A stretch of DNA of 13,613 bases from JAKFFN01 sp964444305. Its GTDB lineage: Bacteria > Sumerlaeota > Sumerlaeia > Sumerlaeales > Sumerlaeaceae. Position numbers and translations under genes: made by a program. This document shows, piece by piece, positions 13,086 to 13,613 of this stretch; within the stretch, counting starts at the first letter, position 1, and every line of letters starts with the position of its first letter. Location of the stretch: contig CAYUGQ010000076.1 of NCBI GenBank assembly GCA_964444305.1, positions 1 to 13,613 on the forward strand, in the 5' to 3' direction. The notes beneath the pieces were generated by a model that was given only the letters and a program-made list of their open reading frames with translations, was not told where the DNA came from and did not search any database.

Positions 13086-13613
13086 TCAGCTCAGGAAGAT
13101 CGTCCGTTGGCGGAGTTGGTTCTCGAATTCGGTGGGGGGCAGGGGCCGGGCGAAGTGGTAGCCCTGGGCCAGGTCGCAGCCGAGGGTGGTGAGGATCTGA
13201 GCGTGATCGGGCGTCTCGACCCCTTCGGCGACGGTGAGCATTCCCAGGTTGGAAGCGAGCGAGGCGATCCCGGCGACGATGGTGCGCCCGCGGGGGTCGT
13301 CGACCAGGGCGGTGATGAACGACCGGTCGATCTTGAGGATCTCGACCTGGAACTGTTGCCGGTAACGAAGCGACGACTCGCCGGTGCCGAAGTCGTCGAT
13401 CGCCACACTGACCCCTAAGCCTCGGAGCCGCTCGACGCTCCCTGCCGCTTGTTCCAGGTTCTCGATGAGAGCAGTCTCGGTGATCTCGAGGTGGATCCAG
13501 TCGACCGGAAGGTTCGCTCGCTCCACCAAGTCGCGGACCTTGTTCTCCAAGCGATGGTCGTGCAGCTCGGTGCCCGAGATGTTGATCGCCATCGTGAACC
13601 CGACCTCGTCGTC
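13086..13613 (-). CDS. EAL-domain c-di-GMP phosphodiesterase, C-terminal part (5' end outside window)
   Basis: The frame stays open to the right edge, where it reads DDEVGFT before MAINISG, so about 175 C-terminal residues of a longer protein are visible. Seen motifs are INISG, LEITET, AIDDFGTGESSLRY, LKIDRSF, VAEGVE and QGYHFARPLP, covering the metal- and substrate-binding residues of this half of the EAL domain, so it should be an active phosphodiesterase. The EAL motif itself and any sensor domain lie outside the window. By eye it is about 74% identical (roughly 124 of 168 residues) to the EAL protein at 1405-2613, and both genes end in CTGAGCTGA. It is on the opposite strand to that paralogue and is read toward the minus-strand polymer operon, 209 bases before it. 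Confidence 0.92.
   Translation of the reverse strand, partial: DDEVGFTMAINISGTELHDHRLENKVRDLVERANLPVDWIHLEITETALIENLEQAAGSVERLRGLGVSVAIDDFGTGESSLRYRQQFQVEILKIDRSFITALVDDPRGRTIVAGIASLASNLGMLTVAEGVETPDHAQILTTLGCDLAQGYHFARPLPPTEFENQLRQRTIFLS

Noticed and set aside
1..13613. CRISPR array, tRNA, rRNA, transposase or integrase
   Set aside because: Scanning by eye showed no regularly spaced repeats, tRNA-like cloverleaf or transposase-like protein in the listed frames; small RNAs could still be missed.

Overview
The window reads as chromosomal DNA from a high-GC, Gram-positive-type (monoderm) actinobacterium. Starts are mostly GTG or TTG, ribosome binding sites are modest, and the outer genes are GC-rich (hand counts of single 60-base lines: 70% at 1441-1500, 73% at 13261-13320). 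The LGFP-like protein and the FHA-like/HTH fusion also suit Actinobacteria. A class such as Acidimicrobiia is possible, but I cannot prove it from this sequence.

Layout. Positions 3-1352 (+) hold the end of an LGFP-like protein gene and an FHA-like/helix-turn-helix regulator. Positions 1405-2613 (+) encode a membrane-anchored EAL-domain c-di-GMP phosphodiesterase. After a 263-base gap, a plus-strand operon (2877-6894) encodes an IspD/TarI-type cytidylyltransferase, a TagF/TagB-type CDP-polyol phosphotransferase, a SpoT-like HD-fold protein that has lost metal ligands, and a GT4 glycosyltransferase. It runs tail to tail, with a 14-base overlap, into a minus-strand operon (12876 down to 6881). 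In transcription order that operon encodes a phosphoglycosyl transferase (PF02397), a WecG/TagA/CpsF glycosyltransferase, an O-antigen ligase/polymerase-type membrane protein, a Wzx-type flippase, a SAM methyltransferase and a small-molecule kinase-fold protein. At the right edge (13086-13613, minus) lies the C-terminal half of a second EAL protein, about three-quarters identical to the first.

Working model (inference). The locus makes a cell-surface polymer. The phosphoglycosyl transferase loads the first sugar phosphate onto undecaprenyl phosphate. The TagA-like and GT4 enzymes extend the chain. The cytidylyltransferase and the TagF-like enzyme add a polyol phosphate, giving a teichoic-acid-like character. 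The flippase moves the lipid-linked unit across the membrane and the Wzy/WaaL-like protein polymerises or ligates it. The methyltransferase and kinase modify it, perhaps as a chain-end cap. Each converging half-operon is preceded by an EAL gene read in the same direction, so the locus is bracketed by an inverted pair of c-di-GMP phosphodiesterase genes.

The inner genes are less GC-rich than the flanks (57% at 6601-6660, 55% at 8161-8220, 52% at 10921-10980), while the terminal phosphoglycosyl transferase gene is host-like (67% at 12721-12780). This fits a surface-polysaccharide locus whose core is exchanged horizontally. The points most worth following are the metal-ligand-deficient SpoT-like protein, the methyltransferase-kinase pair, the perfect 14-base palindrome at the predicted start of the minus-strand operon, and the inverted EAL pair.
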